The position numbers were made by a program, and so were the translations under genes. Shown one piece after another: positions 11,638 through 24,536 of a stretch of 64,000 bases of DNA. Below the pieces are notes generated by a model, which ran no database searches, was not told where the DNA came from, and saw only the letters and a list, made by a program, of their open reading frames with translations. How positions within the stretch are numbered: position 1 is the stretch's first letter; every line of letters begins with the position of its first letter. The stretch is from Prostheceraeus crozeri. Lineage: Eukaryota > Platyhelminthes > Polycladida > Euryleptidae. The DNA is taken from contig CAJQUW010000601.1 in assembly GCA_907163375.1 (NCBI GenBank), forward strand, positions 124,001 through 188,000. Reading direction: 5' to 3'.

Positions 11638-12056
11638 TCACCACCACCACTTGAGATGCCCGAGATGCTCAAGGTTTTTGATTGTTCGAAACTCGACACC
11701 CAAAATTTTAAGTTCACTCGAGCTACCCGCTACTTGACACCCGAAATTCTAAGTTCATTAGAGCTACTTGATTCTCGATTCCCGAAATATTTAGATTGCT
11801 CGAGCTAGACGATACTTGATACTCGACTGGAGTTCAAAAATATATACTCGCACAGAGGTGGCTCTTACCCACGGTGTAAAGTGATTTTATCTTTTGTTTC
11901 TTGCCACTGAGTAATGATATCTTACATATCGAAACATGTCGGGGGAATGTATTGCTTAAATTTTTCAAAAAATTATCCAATTTAATGGGCGATCTACCCC
12001 GTGTCTTTCACATGACTTGGATCAAACTTCATTATCTGCATTAAGTGACTTCAGCG

Positions 12057-12821
12057 CAGGGATGCGGAGTCGGAGTCGGAGTCCCGGAGTCCTATCATTT
12101 TTGCTGGAGTCGGAGTCTTATCAAATGATAGGACTCCGGACTCCGGGCTATAGCTACACCCGAAATATAATACATACAAACAATTTATTTATCCTCGTGC
12201 ATATAGCTGTCACTGCCTTGATGTCAACTTTCTCCGTCAAACAAAAGTACAGAGACAGCAGTGCATGCAAAGCTTGAAATAGTTGAGGGAATGACCCGTG
12301 ATAGTGAGAAAAGGATTGTCTTTTCACTCGGTAATTTAGTAGAGAAGACAAGCCTTCCTGGCCTCGATCACACCTACGCACTAAAGGTCACATCAGAGAC
12401 AAAAATGAAATACTAGTTTGTTTGAAAACATTATCATCTTATCCTCACGTTAATCGTGTGTGGTCTTCTAAAGCGCATATTAAAATCGAAAATGTACTCA
12501 TTTTTTTGAGAAGGATGGGGATTTTCCTGCCTAAGAGAGGCTGGAGAAAAACCGTGTGAAGCACACATCAAGAAGATGGGGAGGAGCCGAGTCGTATGCA
12601 TCCAACTTAAAGCGAAATTTGACTTTCATCGAAGATGATTGATAGTTGATGTAGAAAAAGAAAGATAGGTTCAGGTAAGCCTATAATGATCTATGATGTA
12701 GGTTACCAGTTAATTTTTCAAAAAACTAGGCTTTTTATAATGTCCACTCGGAGTCGGAGTCGGAGTCCTATCAACCCCCAGAGTCGGAGTCCTATCAAAA
12801 TGATAGGACTCCGCATCCCTG
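12057..12821. mobile_element. hAT-type MITE with GGAGTC repeats and 8-bp TSD (one mismatch)
   Basis: The left end CAGGGATGCGGAGTCGGAGT and the right end ACTCCGCATCCCTG are inverted copies. The flanks are CTTCAGCG (12049-12056) and CTTCAACG (12822-12829), an 8-bp target duplication with one substitution. Subterminal GGAGTC and CCTATCAAATGATAGG repeats occur at both sides. The interior is non-coding, so this is a 765-bp non-autonomous element. Confidence 0.88.
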
Positions 12822-13149
12822 CTTCAACGGTCTTGTGCCGATGGTTTCTACAATTGTGGGGTCAGCAGATCCTGTGACCGCTTTTAGATGCTTCAATGAT
12901 TTTAATGACTTTGTTGACAACCTTAGTCCGTCATGGATGCCTGTCCACTTTAAGACGAATGCGACGCCGTATAGGCCTGCTGCTGACTGCAAGTGCGGTT
13001 TCAGCCGCATGAATGCTAAACTTGATGGTTACAGTCCCGACATCACGATCGAAGAAATAGTGGCACCAATTATCATTAATTTACAGGAACGTACGACAAT
13101 CAATCTCCCGATGAAAATGTGTGACGACATGGCATTGGGTATGACATGA
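12822..13149 (+). pseudogene. Unrecognised reading frame interrupted by the hAT MITE
   Basis: An open frame of about 104 codons starts at a GTG (12835) and ends with TGA at 13149. It includes FRCFNDFNDFVDN, then SWMPVHFKTNATPYRP, and a Cys-containing stretch DCKCGFSRMNAKL. The frame immediately left of the MITE (LDQTSLSALSDF, 12017-12052) is in register with it once the insertion and one target copy are discounted. So the MITE landed inside an older coding-like sequence. I recognise no family. It lies in an intron of the Ig gene and may be a fragment of another mobile element or a processed pseudogene. Confidence 0.35.
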
Positions 13150-14344
13150 CTATTGATACAAACGTGCGCCGCAGTCTATCAGAAAACAGCGCTTTATCTG
13201 CTGATGTGAAATTTTGCCTGTCTTTCAATAGATCGGTTGATTCAGAGTTTAGATATCCACCTTTTGTACTACTTCACACTTAGATCATGTATTGAGTAGT
13301 CCTGCTTTAATGTGAGCATAATAATGTGGCGATTTACTCGATAAATAGTGATCTGCAACTGACTATAACACTCTAGTTTTAATGTAGGAACACTAATAAT
13401 CTTTTCATCACAATCTGTTTTCTTATGGACTTTATAATACAGATGTTTCACTCACACTCAACGATTTCACGACGATCACACTTTCACTTAAGATGTTTAC
13501 ATATCCTTATCGGTATGTAATCGGTAAAAAAATTTACATCAAATACATTACTACCTATAAACACAATGGAAGTAATGAGTGAAGCATGGGATTGGGCGAA
13601 CACGAATAATACTCATGCTTCTTGGATCCTACGTCACAGCAAGACTTCCATGATCCGACAATGAAGCATGCACATAAAATAAAGTCAATCCTCAATTTTT
13701 CGGATTGCTTGGTCGTTTTGAGGGAAAATAGAAATGTCATCTAGAAAATAATGCCTCAACTTCGGTCGTCAACTTAAGATTCAAAGTGAGCCAGCCAATG
13801 CATGTGATTGAATTTGTGACTTCATATGGTACTAGTGAGTGCAACTTTTTCATTTCATGCAGAAGCAAGATATGTTGCTCGATTTTCTTCTTCTTTCTCA
13901 TGAAATTTGAATATTTAGCCTCCCCAGCAGTATGAGGTCATTTCTTATTTCAAAATTTTTATCTGATTGAGTCGATTTTTTATAGGTAAAAACATGCAAG
14001 TTGCAATAATGACACAAATATTCGAATAACAGAACATCACTTGACATCTCAGCATGCTACACTCACGCTATTCAGATGATGGTCTCAACGGATTAGCATT
14101 TACATGTGTAAATGTTTACCTTGAAATTCAATTTATTACTGAAAGAGAAGTGGAAATTTTCTTTTTGAAGAAAAGTCGAAGATTCATATAAAACTAATGA
14201 TTTTTGTTCAGTTACTTAGATGCGCACCATGATAAAATGCTTCAGCTTTATCATATTGCGGCAATTATGGCTATAGACACACATGCCATACTAAAAATTG
14301 AAATGAAATCTTCCAGAATCGACTACATTGCATGAAGTTGCTTT
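13150..14344. other. No feature seen
   Basis: AT-rich intron sequence without recognisable coding or repeat structure. Confidence 0.5.
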
Positions 14345-14461
14345 TGTAATAGATAATGCATAGATTTCTTCGGTCATTATTTGTCATAATAACCTCGAGC
14401 CTTCGGCTCTCGGCGATTATAGCAAATAATGACCTCAAATCTATACATTATCTATTACATA
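14345..14461. repeat. Fold-back element, about 55-bp arms
   Basis: TGTAATAGATAATG...CCTCGAGCC is mirrored by GGCTCTCGG...CATTATCTATTACA with only a TTCG-type turn between. Mismatches are scattered. Both arms contain CATTATTTG/CAAATAATGACC. Non-coding. Confidence 0.75.
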
Positions 14462-14599
14462 ACAGGGTCCTCTGTCATGCAAATGTGAGCATTTTGAATA
14501 AGCAAAAAAATTGAGGCAATTAACTATTTCTAAGGTAATTAATTAACTAATTTGAAATGCGGTCGTGAATGAAGATATATTACCTTTCAAATGACAGCC

Positions 14600-15315
14600 T
14601 AAATCGTCGGCGCGCAGCGCCAGATGATCATAATCATGAGAAATTCAACAGCCCAGACATCAGAACCTGATAGAAAGCTAGAGGAGGATTATCAAGAATT
14701 GGAAGAAGTTGAACAATATGTATACTTAGGCCAACTCATCACAACTGACAGTACTGATGCAGAAGCACAACGAACGGCAAGCGACAGAAGGTTGGAAAAG
14801 GTTCGGACAATAAAACCAGTTTTTGCGAAACAGGAAAATCCCTCTTTGCTTAAAAAGAAAAATTATGGATGGAATCATATTGCCTGCATGACGTATGGTG
14901 CGGAGACCTGGTCCTTCACGAAGAAACAGATTGATATCTTAGCCGTAGCTCAAAGAAGTATGAAAAGATCTACACTTGGTATCACGAGAAGAGACAGATG
15001 AAGAAACGAAAACATGCGGGCAAAAACAGCAGTTTGTGACATCACAAGAAAGATACATTCCTTGAAGTGGTCGTGGGCTGGACACCTAGCCAGAATGTCA
15101 AACAATCGATGGGCTAAGAAATGCACAGAATGGACCCCAAGACATGGCAAGAGAAAGCGTGGACATCAAAGGCGAAGATGGAGGGATGATATCGAAGCGA
15201 TTACCAAGGAAGTGACCTGGATGCGCCTAGCTCAAGACCGAATCAGATGGCGTAGATTGGGGAACCTATCGGCCAACAGTGGCCTGAATGGCTGAAAAGA
15301 AAGAAAGAATATGCA
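14600..15315 (+). mobile_element. 5'-truncated non-LTR retrotransposon (RTE/BovB-like C-terminal RT region)
   Basis: Codons 14624-15001 give LEEVEQYVYLGQLITTD and MTYGAETWSFTKKQ. The same frame continues after a single TGA (14999-15001, a likely CGA to TGA CpG change) with SLKWSWAGHLARMSNNRW and RKRGHQRRRWRDDIEA. These are the thumb/C-terminal hallmarks of craTA/RTE-type endonuclease-reverse transcriptases (YLGS, YGAETW, WAGHLARM, GRPxxRWRDDI). The catalytic RT and endonuclease are missing, so this is a 5'-truncated copy. It ends at NGLNG* followed by an AAAGAAAGAAAG tail at about 15297-15310. Confidence 0.88.
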
Positions 15316-17461
15316 TTGTTACTGAACTAAAAATCAATGACATCAAAAATTCAAGATTTTGATCTGCAAATGACTGAAATCTATGATAATTTTCTACATA
15401 GCCCATGCAGCTCAGAACATTGAAGTATGTCAAGCTTGAGAATCGAAATTGTGAACCATAGGAATCTCCTCAATGCCATTTTCACTGGGAACGCGAAGAT
15501 GGATGGTGAAATGCTCCTACCTCAATGGTATTACCATGGACGTCTAGATATCTATAATTTACTTCATAGTAATTAGTAAAAGTAATAGTAATAGTAAAAG
15601 TAATTAGTAATAGTAATAGTATTTCATATTAATTTAGAAGTCCATGGTTTTACATAGCAAATTAGACGTCTTTAACTATGCAATCAAGGCCGTCTAATTT
15701 GGAATTGGAGATATATAAACGACTTTCATAGAAAAATGACATGTGAAATATCGGCTGACAACCCTACTTACGCAGTAACAATGAAGGGATATGACGTTTC
15801 TGCTCGTGACTACTGATGTGTAAATCAGGAATTTTTCCATAGTCATTCATGCCCAGTCGCCTTTCGTGTACATGTGAGAGCATTATTGGAACTTTATAAT
15901 ATCCGCATACATTATGAAACATACATTTATGAACCACAACCACCGGAAACTTCTTGATCCGCCACTGATCGAAAACGCTCATAGAAAAAATTACTCGTCT
16001 TAAAATTTCTCACATTGTATTTGAAAATGGTTCAAATATTCAAAATCATGTCCCTTTGAATTTCCCTAATAGTAGTTTTAAAAGAGAATTCTTTCAATAT
16101 GCATCGCTCAGTTTCTCATATAGAAAAGCGGTGGAATCTGAAATTAATTACGCAATCATACGGCATCGTTGAGGGTTCAACACTCGAGATCTCAACACCT
16201 CTCTCCGTCTCTCGAACACCAATTCTGACCGCATTGACCGCATACCATGACGTAAGAACGCCAAAATCCATCCATACTTTATGATTTGAATTCCCATCGG
16301 CTAACGATCAAAATGATTTTGGACAGAATGAGATTGCGACTGAAGTGCCGATATTTCGCTATCGCTTCCAAGAGAAGTCTTCCAATATGACTATGCGTGA
16401 TTTAAGAAACGAAGGAAAACACAGATGGAAGAGAATATTTTCTTTTCCAAGATTTATGAAATGTCAATGTATGAAATATATCTGATGATTTCAAAGTTCT
16501 TTTGCAGCTAGAAAAATTTGCAATTTTTCACTTTGACATTGATATCCAATTCGAAATGAGATATCAATGAGTTGAAGATATCAATGAAACAAATAATGAT
16601 CATCATCTTCACAACATTTAAAACAGTGCCAAAAAGTATCCGACTTTCTTGAATGTTCAAAACTGAAGATGTCTGAACTTCTGCCTCTCTCGCACAGACA
16701 AACGACATTCCAAATGTTTCCATAGATTACCAAAACAAGTAAATTTAAACACTTTGTAAATTACAATTAAACGATGATGCAATGTAAATTGGAGAAATAT
16801 TTTCTCGGTTTGTAATTTATCTCTTTTTGCAGTTCTATAGAGAAATCAAAGGGTGCTTGAATCAACTTACACGTGTAACAAATGTAGAAACAGTATATTA
16901 TCTAAATTATTTACCGCTATTACAAATAATGTATAAATACATTATTTCATTAATGTAGCATTTAATTTACTGTGCAATTAAAGATTGCAATTTTGGTAAA
17001 GATTACATTTCCATCATTAATAAGCATTGTTTTGAAATATTTTATTTCTCTGTTCAAGCTGAACATACAAGATAATTCTGGAGTTTGTCTCCTCTTTAAA
17101 TGACTGCAAAAATTTTGAAATTAAAACCAGAATTATCTTCGAGCCTTGCGTCGATATTAATTCATAATCTTCAATGATACATACATGCAATTATTTAGAA
17201 GCAGTTACTATCATGCAATTGCTAATTCACTTGACATCTCATTCTATATTGGCAGCATCACAATCGTAATTCACATATATTTGACAATGACTTTTAGCAA
17301 TGTCAAAATAAACCTGAGGCGATGACATTCTCAACCACATCGCTTATATGCACGAACTGAAAGTTTAAATCCCACATTTCCTTTTCCTGTATTCAAAGTG
17401 CGTATCAGATTATGAGATAACTTGTTGCTGATTTGGCAAAAGGGCCTTCATAAGAATTCAT
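15316..17461. other. Intron sequence; short AGTAAT low-complexity tract
   Basis: Positions about 15570-15625 are an irregular TAATAGTAA/AAAGTAAT tract. Nothing else is supportable. Confidence 0.5.
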
Positions 17462-17672
17462 ATTTTAATGTGGGAAATTGAAGTAAAGTTGTTATTTTTT
17501 TTATAAGCCAATATATTTCTACGACTAAGCGTCGTTATCATCAAGTCACATATTATCAAAAATGTGTTAAAAAAATTTATTATATGTTCCCTGAGAATAA
17601 CGACGATTAGTCGTAGAAATATTTTGGCTCATAAAAATTACAACAATATTACTTCAATTTTCCACCTTAAAA
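17462..17672. repeat. Fold-back MITE, about 77-bp arms
   Basis: The left arm (17462-17538) from ATTTTAATGTGGGAAATTGA to TACGACTAAGCGTCGTTAT is mirrored by the right arm (about 17595-17672), AATAACGACGATTAGTCGTA to AAAAT, with about 85% identity. The loop is about 56 bp. Non-coding. Confidence 0.75.
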
Positions 17673-20600
17673 TTATTGCTGATTGTTTCGTAGTAGGATT
17701 TCAGACGCATATCATTTTAGGTGAATACCATGTGATGTTAATTTTTTTGATACTTCACCTTTGACAGTTTCAATAAATTTGTAAATTTTAGTTTGTCACA
17801 TTCCATTCTTGCGATGCGATCCTCGGAGCATTAGTGGCGTTCAGAAATGAGTGGCAACCGTTATTGGAGAGGTGATTGTGCACACAACAAAAAAACTCTA
17901 CACTTAAAAGGGATGTAGGCCTACTTATAATGCTAAGAAACGACTTCTGTAAAGCATGATGTAACAAAGTGACTTCTTAATGTGCTTCAATGAAACTTCA
18001 ACACAGTCGCTAATCGCATTAAAGCATAAAGTGCATGTATATAATAATAGACAGAAACATGAAACATTTGTTTTCTAAACCCTTGTAGATGACTTTAATT
18101 GGACTATTTGGTAACCTGAGAGACTTCTTCATCACCTTTAGGGCCGAGCAAAAGGAAAATCCTTCTCACTACGATCTATTGCGCATGCCGACGCATACAT
18201 GCAAGGCCTACAGGCCCACATGGCAATTCTAGACAGTTTTATCACTATCCTGCTGAACTCATTAATACCCGTCACAACTTCAAATTTACAAATTCTGGAT
18301 CAACGTTGCGACGCAATTTCACATAAATTCACATTTATGGGTTCAGTTTATGCAGGCTTATATATATAGCTCTATACTTTATTAAGCATACATTCAATTT
18401 GTGCAAACCAAATTCACATGGATAGGCTACCAGTAAACGCTTGCAGAATGCCGAAATGCAGTAATCATTAGCCATGCTTTGGACATAATGGTCAAAAAGA
18501 TCAGAAAGGCTGTGGATCAAGTGGTTCGTGGATTAAGTTTTATTCAAATCTGAATTATTCCCTTCCTCTTTGTTATAGAGCTCTGATTCTAATGTGCTCT
18601 GGATAAAAGGGTTGTTTCAGTTACGTTACGCTCGGAATAATCATGAAAATAGAACATGCAGAACAAGTTAGGCTTGAATATTTTGATTTGAATTCGGGAT
18701 GAAGCTAATTTAGTCGGGTTCTTTTCACCGTTAATGACTATGGTACATTCATAACTGCCTGCTTTAAGTTTGAAACATCAAGGCCTATTGATCGAAATTC
18801 GGATGAAATTTGGAAGTGCATGCCAAATGTATTAGACATTTTCATCGTCAATCGCTCTTTTTTTACACAAGATTATTGGAAACATTAAATTTGGCAAGAA
18901 TCTGTCTTATCTGAATATTGATGACAAAGAATATATTATTCTAATGCAAGCATAAAAATCCGCTGATTTTTTACTATCTATAAGTAAGATGCTTTTGCCA
19001 ACAGTTTTCTGTCCAGCATTTCTGTTCATCTTTGCAAGATTGAAAATTGATTGGAGATCTATAGCTACACGGCCGTCGCCAACAGCCTTCACACATAATC
19101 AGATGGATCCATATTACATAAATTGTACATTACACATCAATTATATAATTATACAAATCCATATTAATAAATTGGTGCAAGAAACAATATGCTAAAAATT
19201 TTCAAAAGTTATGCATTTATGATAGTTATATATTCCCTTGTGTGCACAACGTTCCCCTCGCATTCTAGAGTGATGTGCATAATCATATGCAATTCATCAA
19301 TTTTCAATGTATCCACTTAAAATAATTTCAAACGTAGTCAGTAAACATTAAATTATTACAACAATAGCAACCGTTTTCAAGAGACCTCGTAGAATCGATA
19401 AACAAACTCAAAACCTTTGGCTTTCACCAGATCGAATATATCTTAATGCGCATTATTCCTGGCACAAGCAAGAGAAATGGTTTGTATTGCAAGCTGTGAC
19501 ATCATAATATAAACGCAAAACCGACTACTACCAAGGCCAACGCAGCACCAGAATCATATTTGTATCAGGAACAAGTCTAGCTTTGCTAACGTATGTTACA
19601 AAATACTTCTGATTTGTTTTTGATAATGGCAATCATAGTCTGCTTCCTGGTTTTGTAGTGATAATTAGTTCACCATTAACAAATAGGCTGAACAATTCAG
19701 CTATAGTGATCTGTGCTTTATTACTTAAATGGGGCTAGCTCAATCATTTATCGAAGAAAAAGACTGAAGAAGTAGATTGACTTTCTCCAGCCCTATCAGC
19801 GTCAAACAGCGAATTCAATTCGCATCGGATAGCTGTGCAGTGATTGTATTGTCCAGTTATGTTGAGACTTGAGACTCGTTTAAAATGGAATCTGTCTTTT
19901 TCTTTCATGCTCGATTGTCATTCAGACTTGAACTTCATATGTAATGTGCTCAGTAGTAGAGATGTGCAAATCCGATCCGATGTCGAACCAGATAGTATTA
20001 ACTATAGAAATCCGACGATCTATAATAAAAAAGAACTGGGACGAGTATTCACATTGAAAACAATGCAATGAATATGCGCTGTGATGACGACGTAACTAAA
20101 TGATAGCGACTTCCAGCACCTTAGCAGTGTAATCTAAGATTCACGATTATTATTTTTTCTCTTGGAATTCAGAATCATTTTGATAAAGCAACTTACAATA
20201 GACCGCTTGCGGCAAGAATTTACAAATTTGAGTACATGTAGCTTATTCTTCTTAAGATCTAGCGACATTGACTCATATCCGTCCTGAAATTAACATCAAG
20301 AAGTAGATGTCGCTCAATCAAGTCCACTAACTTAAACATGGCGAAAGGTCGGATTTCTATGGACTGACTATCATGCCACTCATATCGAATTCAGATTCCG
20401 CTTGTTCTCGATCGTATCATCGTCAATTCTCTGATGCGACCAGCATCACTCAGTAGTTCATTTGCTGCCTTCCTCACATGTGTGCTTATAAATGTCATCT
20501 TTCTTTCCTGTGCATGACCTTGCACCTACCTGTAGGTTATAGAACTGTTCATGAACTGATCTCATTAGCATTTCTGACTGGAATTAATTATCTTCGATTT

Positions 20601-20700
20601 CCTTGACATACTGCACCACCCAGAGGTACCGCATTCAACATAGTCATGTGTTTTCTCAACTTCACATACATGTATGTCGATTGTTGATATAAATGTACTT
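17673..20700. other. No feature seen
   Basis: About 3 kb of AT-rich intron sequence. Short frames only and no recognisable repeat or RNA gene. Confidence 0.5.
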
Positions 20701-20910
20701 TTGTAGTAACAGGGACTACAGAATAATGGATCCAAATGAAATGGAAGAACACTGGACAGAAATAGAAATAGAAACCGATTTGTTTGCTCTCACTTGCACT
20801 AACACTATGTTGACAGGTTTATTAATCGAATGCACCAAGACAAGATGCAAGAATAAAACATTTAATGAAAAGTTTTACTTAGGCCAACAGTTTTTTTTTT
20901 GGCATCTGAG

Positions 20911-20961
20911 GACAGCATTTGGTCTGAAATTGTTCTGCATGCAGACAGTGAGAAAAGGCCG
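20911..20961 (+). CDS. Candidate 51-bp cassette exon of the Ig gene
   Basis: A T10 tract followed by GGCATCTGAG provides a possible acceptor (AG 20909-20910), and GTAAGT follows at 20962. The 17 codons read DSIWSEIVLHADSEKRP and are in phase 0 at both ends. They could sit between exon A (ends ...NGRP, phase 0) and the exon at 24147 (starts ILWFK, phase 0) without changing frame. The donor context GGCCG|GTAAGTTGA is nearly identical to that of exon A. There is no independent evidence of use. An alternative longer frame from 20693 is open but ends in phase 2, which does not fit. Confidence 0.3.
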
Positions 20962-21990
20962 GTAAGTTGAGCTTTAGAACTGGGAATAATAATTAAGAAA
21001 ACAAGCATCCAATCACATTAAGGTCAAGCATTGTGTAATAACATGCGGGAGATTTCTCAGGCATCCATGATATAAAGAAATCTTCTCAAAAATCTCTGAA
21101 TGAATGCATTTGTGAAAATGGTTGCAACAAAATCATACCATGAAAGAAGAAATGTCGGTCTAAAAATGGTCAGGAATGGATGCACCCACATGAGGTCCAG
21201 GGAGCTGAAATATAACTGTAAAGTGAGAATAAGAAAATACCGCGAAAGAACTTACTATCAGCAAAACTGTATGCATGGCTCTTTCTTAGTTCAATCAGGA
21301 TTTTATCTGTGAAATTACGATTAATGCACTGGTGCTTTGGTGGTTTCCAGCATTCAGTGGAAGATACAGTTTGCGACCAATGCTCACTTGCTTTAACCGG
21401 GCAATTCGGTCCCCCTGTCGCATTTTTACTGTGGATCACTTAAATCTAAGTCGCTCAACCTATAGTTTTAGCGTATTTTCAAGCTGTTCACCAAAAATAG
21501 TTGGATTTCACCCAATGGAAGGACAAAGTAATGAGCTATTTTGAAAAGTACGCTTCTCGAAGGTCTGAATTTTGAGACTTTTTGCAAATATTTTTGCATG
21601 ATAACTTTTGACGATGTACATCGTTTTTCAATGCTTGCAAAATATTTTATAGGTCTCAAGCATGATTCGATTCAATGAATCACATCACATTCGTCTATTC
21701 TGTCATATGCACCAGGTGCAGCATTTGAAATTCAAATGTTGTGCAAAAACTCCTAATGAAAAATTTGGGTAATGGCTAGTCTAAAGCTGAATTCATGCTT
21801 CTGCCGGACAGCAATAATAATGCTTGATCTTGAGGGCAGGAGCTTGCTTGCGGATACTGAACTTCATTTTTCTGCGCATAGATATTTTATGCTGTACAAC
21901 ATACTGTGTAGGGATAAATGAGTCCGTCGTCACTCTTAACACGGTAAAAGCTATAGTTCAATGAATCACTGTGTATGTGCAATGACGAGA

Positions 21991-22162
21991 AGTTGACAAT
22001 AAAGGTCTATCGCAGTATATTGAATATCTAAAGAGAATGACAAAAAGTCAATACAAGACACCAACACCCTTGATTCCCTGACCTCACTCGCCCGACCTAG
22101 GAATCGAACCGAGGTCCGCGGTGGAGACGACCTCGCACCTTCTCCACTAGGCCACGGTGACA
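21991..22162 (-). mobile_element. tRNA-derived SINE, copy 1
   Basis: On the minus strand the head has an A box (TGGCCTAGTGG) and a B box (GGTTCGATTCC) spaced as in a tRNA. It is followed by a unique tail (GAATCAAGGGTGTTGG ... TCTTTAGATATTCAATATAC). A second copy with the same tail lies at 22302-22449. Confidence 0.8.
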
Positions 22163-22301
22163 GTACAAAAGGCATGCGAATGAAGGCAGATGTCATCTGT
22201 AAGTGATATCGACAGCATATTGTCCTATTATTATTGCCAGAATACTAGATATTATAGCGAGACAGCACATCAACATGTCATTCGACTACGTCACACTGTA
22301 G

Positions 22302-22449
22302 ATTAACAACAAAAGTCTGTCGTTCTACTGTATATTGAATATCTGAAGAGAATGACAACGATTAAGTCAATACAAGACATGATTAACCCTTGATTCCCTG
22401 ATTGCACTCGCCCGACCTCGTCCGCGGTGGAGACGAGGTCACACCTTTC
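22302..22449 (-). mobile_element. tRNA-derived SINE, copy 2, lacking the B box
   Basis: The tail is about 85% identical to copy 1 (ATTGAATATCTGAAGAGAATGACA, GTCAATACAAGACA, CTTGATTCCCTGA, CTCGCCCGACCT). The AGGAATCGAACCGAGG segment carrying the B box is cleanly missing, so CGACCT is joined to CGTCCGCGG. The A-box end is also truncated. Confidence 0.75.
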
Positions 22450-24146
22450 ATTTTTGTCAATGTTCTTTGTCATTTGAGCTCCTTGGGTATCCGCAAGTCA
22501 CCTTTCTTCTTTGATATCAAATCTGATATTACTTTGAGCAGTAGAATGTTTTTCAACATTCATATTCATTTAGCTACCTGATATTCCGCATGCACAAATC
22601 AATTTCATCGATCTCTTTTCATCAAACTCGTTTTTTGTACTCATGTCTAGCTTGACCATTGATGGCCACGGCAGATAAATATCCATCGGTGGTGTGATAT
22701 TGGCGATAATAATATAATTTTCACACTTTTTCTTATTTGCAACGCATTTCTAACACGAATTATACCAGAAAGCCGCTACTTCAATAACAGACTTATTCGC
22801 ACGGGGGATTAGTGTGAATATTGATGATGATTGTCATTAATAGCCTGAATGTATTTCTTCTGTGTTCATTACTCGGCCTAATTACAGTAATTTCTCAATT
22901 TCCTGTTGTCCAAATTTTATAAAGACCAATGCTTTTGGTGTTTTCAAATGTATTCTTATTCTTGGTTTATCCATGATGCAGAACAATAGATTGGACAACA
23001 AATTTCAACATTTTCTTTAGAAATGACAGTGGATTAAAACCAGTTACAAACTTAGCGAATACCTTGTATTTCTTTTACGGTTTATTGTAATAAAACATTA
23101 GATGATCATCGCGCAAAATCGCGTTTCATAAAATCCATAGAACTAATTGAAGGTCACATGTTGTCTTTTACAATCAAGTTAGACGATTTTCTGAACTATT
23201 CTCAGAATTGTGTCATAGTCCTGTCTATCTTCGACAAAATTTTTAAAATTTTAATGTTTTATATTGTGCTATTGTGAAAGTGTTTCAACAGTAGGCCTAT
23301 ACCATTGTGGAAATGTGCTTACAACTAGTTTCAGCAAAAAATTGAAGGTGTTTCAACATTTATTAGAAACGAAGACAGGTGTGGTTATTAAAAACGTCTA
23401 ATTTGATCATAAAAACACACAATGATTTCTATAACAAGTTTTAAAACATCATGCAGCGCGATCCCGCGCTGTAGATCATCTGCATAGTGAATGCACTGTA
23501 TCTCAGGATTGGAGTGACATTGTATAGTCATCTCTTCAGCTCTACCTGTCAAAAAGCTGGAAAACAGGCAAAATGTTTCGTTTGTTATTTGAGGAGTAAA
23601 CTTTGTTGGGTAGACTTCCATGCACCAGAATAGTGGGTAGATGTTAAACCATACATAATTGAATTGATGGTTTTCAGCATGCAAAAGGATTAATATAAAA
23701 TGAACATTTTTTAATGCTCTTTTGAAATTGAAGGTCCTCGATGCAGAGATATTTTCAAGTACATGTAGAGTAATCGTTGATTTGGAAAATCTCTTATGAA
23801 TCATTTAACAAGCGCAGTGTTGGTGATACACTCCATGCTCAATATAATCGACTAGTCGTGATCGGTGTGGTCAGTAGGGAGGTTAATCCTATCGAATAGG
23901 CTTTTAGTGTCTTATTAGTGTCTATTAGGTAGGCTTATGTATACGTGTATGTCGTATGACAATAGTGATGCGCTTTTATTCACAAACCGTGCTAAATGAG
24001 TTCTGTAAATTTGTTCAACGGCATTCCTCCATTACTGATCATCAGTCTGTTTTCATATTTTCATGTGCGATTTTAAAATGAAAGTTTTATTTTACTACTA
24101 TTATGTTTTAAAAAGTAGCATTGTAAACATAACTTTTTCATTGCAG
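22450..24146. other. Intron sequence; one unrecognised frame
   Basis: A 138-codon minus-strand frame (23388-23804) is open but shows no domain, and its composition is like the surrounding AT-rich DNA. I do not support it as a gene. Nothing else is seen. Confidence 0.45.
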
Positions 24147-24536
24147 ATTTTGTGGTTCAAAGTTGATAGGCATGGTGGAAAGGAACTGATAGCCATCGGT
24201 AATGCTCTAGAAAGCAAAATGGCAGCATTTCATAATTACAAAGTTCTCTCACCTGACGCCGCTACAAGCATTTTGTATATTGGTCGAGTTGCAGCCAATC
24301 ATATTGGTTTCTACAAATGTGCCCTAGAGGATGGAGGCCTTATTCATCAGATGTTTTATTTAAATGTCACTGTCAGTAAGTTGGTCATCCGACATCCATT
24401 CTCTCATATACGAAATGTGATCCAAGGGTCCAGTGTTCGACTTTCCTGTAATGTCAGTTACACATATCCTCGTCCTCTTATCTACTGGACGCGAGGAAGG
24501 GCAAAAAATAGAGGCAATAATTATCCTGTTGGTTGG
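24147..24536 (+). CDS. Ig-domain gene, exon B (end of Ig 1, start of Ig 2)
   Basis: The acceptor is TTTTTCATTGCAG and the donor GTAAGT at 24537. The exon is 390 bp, phase 0 at both ends, giving 130 codons. It opens ILWFKVDRHGGKELIAIG (C-strand Trp of Ig 1) and continues to SILYIGRVAANHIGFYKCAL, whose YKC is the F-strand cysteine. A second Ig domain then starts, with SSVRLSCNVSYTYPRPLIYW giving its B-strand Cys and C-strand Trp. A potential N-glycosylation site (NVT) closes Ig 1. This is the best-supported exon of the gene. The protein is extracellular by domain content. Confidence 0.85.

Noticed and set aside
20693-20965. 90-codon frame as an Ig exon
   Set aside because: It ends in phase 2, incompatible with the next exon, and shows no good Ig motif; only the last 51 bp in another frame are kept as a weak cassette-exon candidate.
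23388-23804. 138-codon minus-strand frame
   Set aside because: No domain, no codon-use signal, inside an intron and AT-rich like its surroundings.
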